Source: DATAEY01 sp038199035
GTDB lineage: Bacteria; Actinomycetota; Thermoleophilia; Solirubrobacterales; Solirubrobacteraceae
Direction: 5' to 3'
NCBI GenBank assembly: GCA_038199035.1
Contig: JBBPZM010000014.1
Span: 1-29,967, forward strand
Length of the DNA stretch: 29,967 bases
A model generated the notes under the pieces. The model worked only from the letters and a program-made list of their open reading frames with translations, did not search any database and was not told where the DNA came from. Shown here one piece after another: positions 29,532 to 29,967 of this stretch; the first letter of the stretch is position 1; the number at the start of each line of letters is the position of its first letter. Made by a program: the position numbers and the translations under genes.

Positions 29532-29967
29532 TCAGTCGACCAGCGCCTGTGCGACGAGCTGGCGCAGCTGAGAGCGCAGCGGATGGGTGCTCGAGGGCAG
29601 CAGCTGGGTGAAGAACACGGCGGTCATCTCCTCCACCGGGTCGACCCAGAACGCCGTGCTCGCCGCCCCGCCCCAGGCGAACTCGCCCGGCGAGTGCGGT
29701 ACCCGGTTGGCCACCGGGTCCAGGGCGACCGAGAACCCGAGGCCGAAGCCGACGCCGTCGAACGTCGTCTCGGCGAACAGAGGCCGGCCGAAGGCCTCGA
29801 GGTCGGCGCCGCCCGGCAGGTGGTTGGCGGTCATGAAGCGCAGCGTGGGGGGGGCGAGCACCCCCCCCCCCGCCCGCGCGGCCCCCGGGGGGCGGGCAAG
29901 GGGGTAAACGGGGGGGTGGGCGGCGCGGGTGGGCGCGCCCACGCCCCCCCCCGCGGGCGGGGGGGGG
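29532..29967 (-). CDS. Serine hydrolase of the beta-lactamase family, C-terminal part
   Basis: The minus-strand gene ends at TGA 29534-29532 and runs off the window. Reliable residues are RFMTANHLPGG, FGRPLFAETTFDGVGFGLGF, GEFAWGGAASTAFWVDPVEE and the tail LLPSSTHPLRSQLRQLVAQALVD. These match the end of class C beta-lactamase-fold serine hydrolases/esterases, including the (H/W)GG motif (WGG) that stands for the KTG triad. The SxxK and Tyr motifs would lie outside. Upstream of about 29870 the sequence is homopolymeric and the translation (Pro/Gly/Arg-rich) should not be trusted. It probably acts on small ester or amide substrates; resistance cannot be inferred. Confidence 0.75.
   Translation of the reverse strand, partial: PPPPAGGGVGAPTRAAHPPVYPLARPPGAARAGGGVLAPPTLRFMTANHLPGGADLEAFGRPLFAETTFDGVGFGLGFSVALDPVANRVPHSPGEFAWGGAASTAFWVDPVEEMTAVFFTQLLPSSTHPLRSQLRQLVAQALVD
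29847..29967. other. Low-complexity G/C homopolymer end, probable sequencing artefact
   Basis: Runs of eight G (29847-29854), eleven C (29861-29871) and several more G or C runs fill the last 120 bases, within what should be ordinary coding sequence of a serine hydrolase. This pattern is typical of low-quality contig ends rather than biology. Confidence 0.7.

Noticed and set aside
1..29967. CRISPR array, rRNA or tRNA genes, phage structural genes
   Set aside because: No regularly spaced repeats with unique spacers, no rRNA-like conserved blocks, no tRNA fold and no phage protein signatures were seen on either strand.

Overview
The window reads as high-GC actinobacterial chromosome. A soil lineage near the Thermoleophilia/Solirubrobacterales is my best guess, from protein style only (fused DEDDh exonuclease/GIY-YIG protein, crotonyl-CoA reductase with a small partner gene, DtxR-type MntR, many GTG starts). 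No rRNA, tRNA, CRISPR array or replication origin is visible. The last ~120 bases are G/C homopolymers and look like an unreliable contig end.

Left part (1-8.6 kb) is accessory in character. Single genes (RibD/DHFR-like reductase, cupin, SAM methyltransferase) alternate with a dispersed repeat (four copies), an internally deleted IS982-type transposase and short gene remnants. Two detoxification units follow on the minus strand. The first is an ArsR regulator, a persulfide dioxygenase fused to two rhodanese domains, and a TauE/SafE exporter gene broken by a frameshift; this resembles the sulfide-responsive bigR operon. The second is arsenic resistance: aquaglyceroporin plus ArsC, divergent from a CgArsR-type ArsR, with a palindromic operator between them. 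Then come a lactonase-like metallo-beta-lactamase and a divergent GlxA-type regulator.

Middle part (8.7-22 kb): the GlxA-type regulator and a secreted four-cysteine protein; an mntR-mntH manganese unit divergent from a YgfZ/GcvT-like folate protein; a Tat-exported ferritin-like protein; an unlisted 45-residue Lys- then Ser/Thr-rich peptide gene with a strong Shine-Dalgarno; an ABC exporter overlapping a Ser/Thr protein kinase; the exonuclease/UvrC-like fusion, which overlaps the kinase tail to tail; a small charged protein; a lipoprotein; a CorA-type channel with GQN in place of GMN; and a membrane protein with a pore-like loop.

Right part (22-30 kb): crotonyl-CoA carboxylase/reductase with a downstream small protein, a truncated cupin, a PurN-like formyltransferase in a locally less GC-rich stretch, a PucR-type regulator followed by ClpS, an acyl-CoA desaturase, a DHA2-type drug exporter co-transcribed with a MerR regulator behind a perfect operator, and the C-terminal part of a beta-lactamase-fold serine hydrolase.

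One signal recurs throughout: many first genes of transcription units have a TANNNT hexamer 6-8 bases before the start codon and no Shine-Dalgarno. This predicts widespread leaderless transcription and settles several start codons. The most inviting leads are this promoter architecture, the dispersed repeat family around single genes, the arsenic and persulfide modules side by side, and the small peptide/ABC exporter/kinase neighbourhood.
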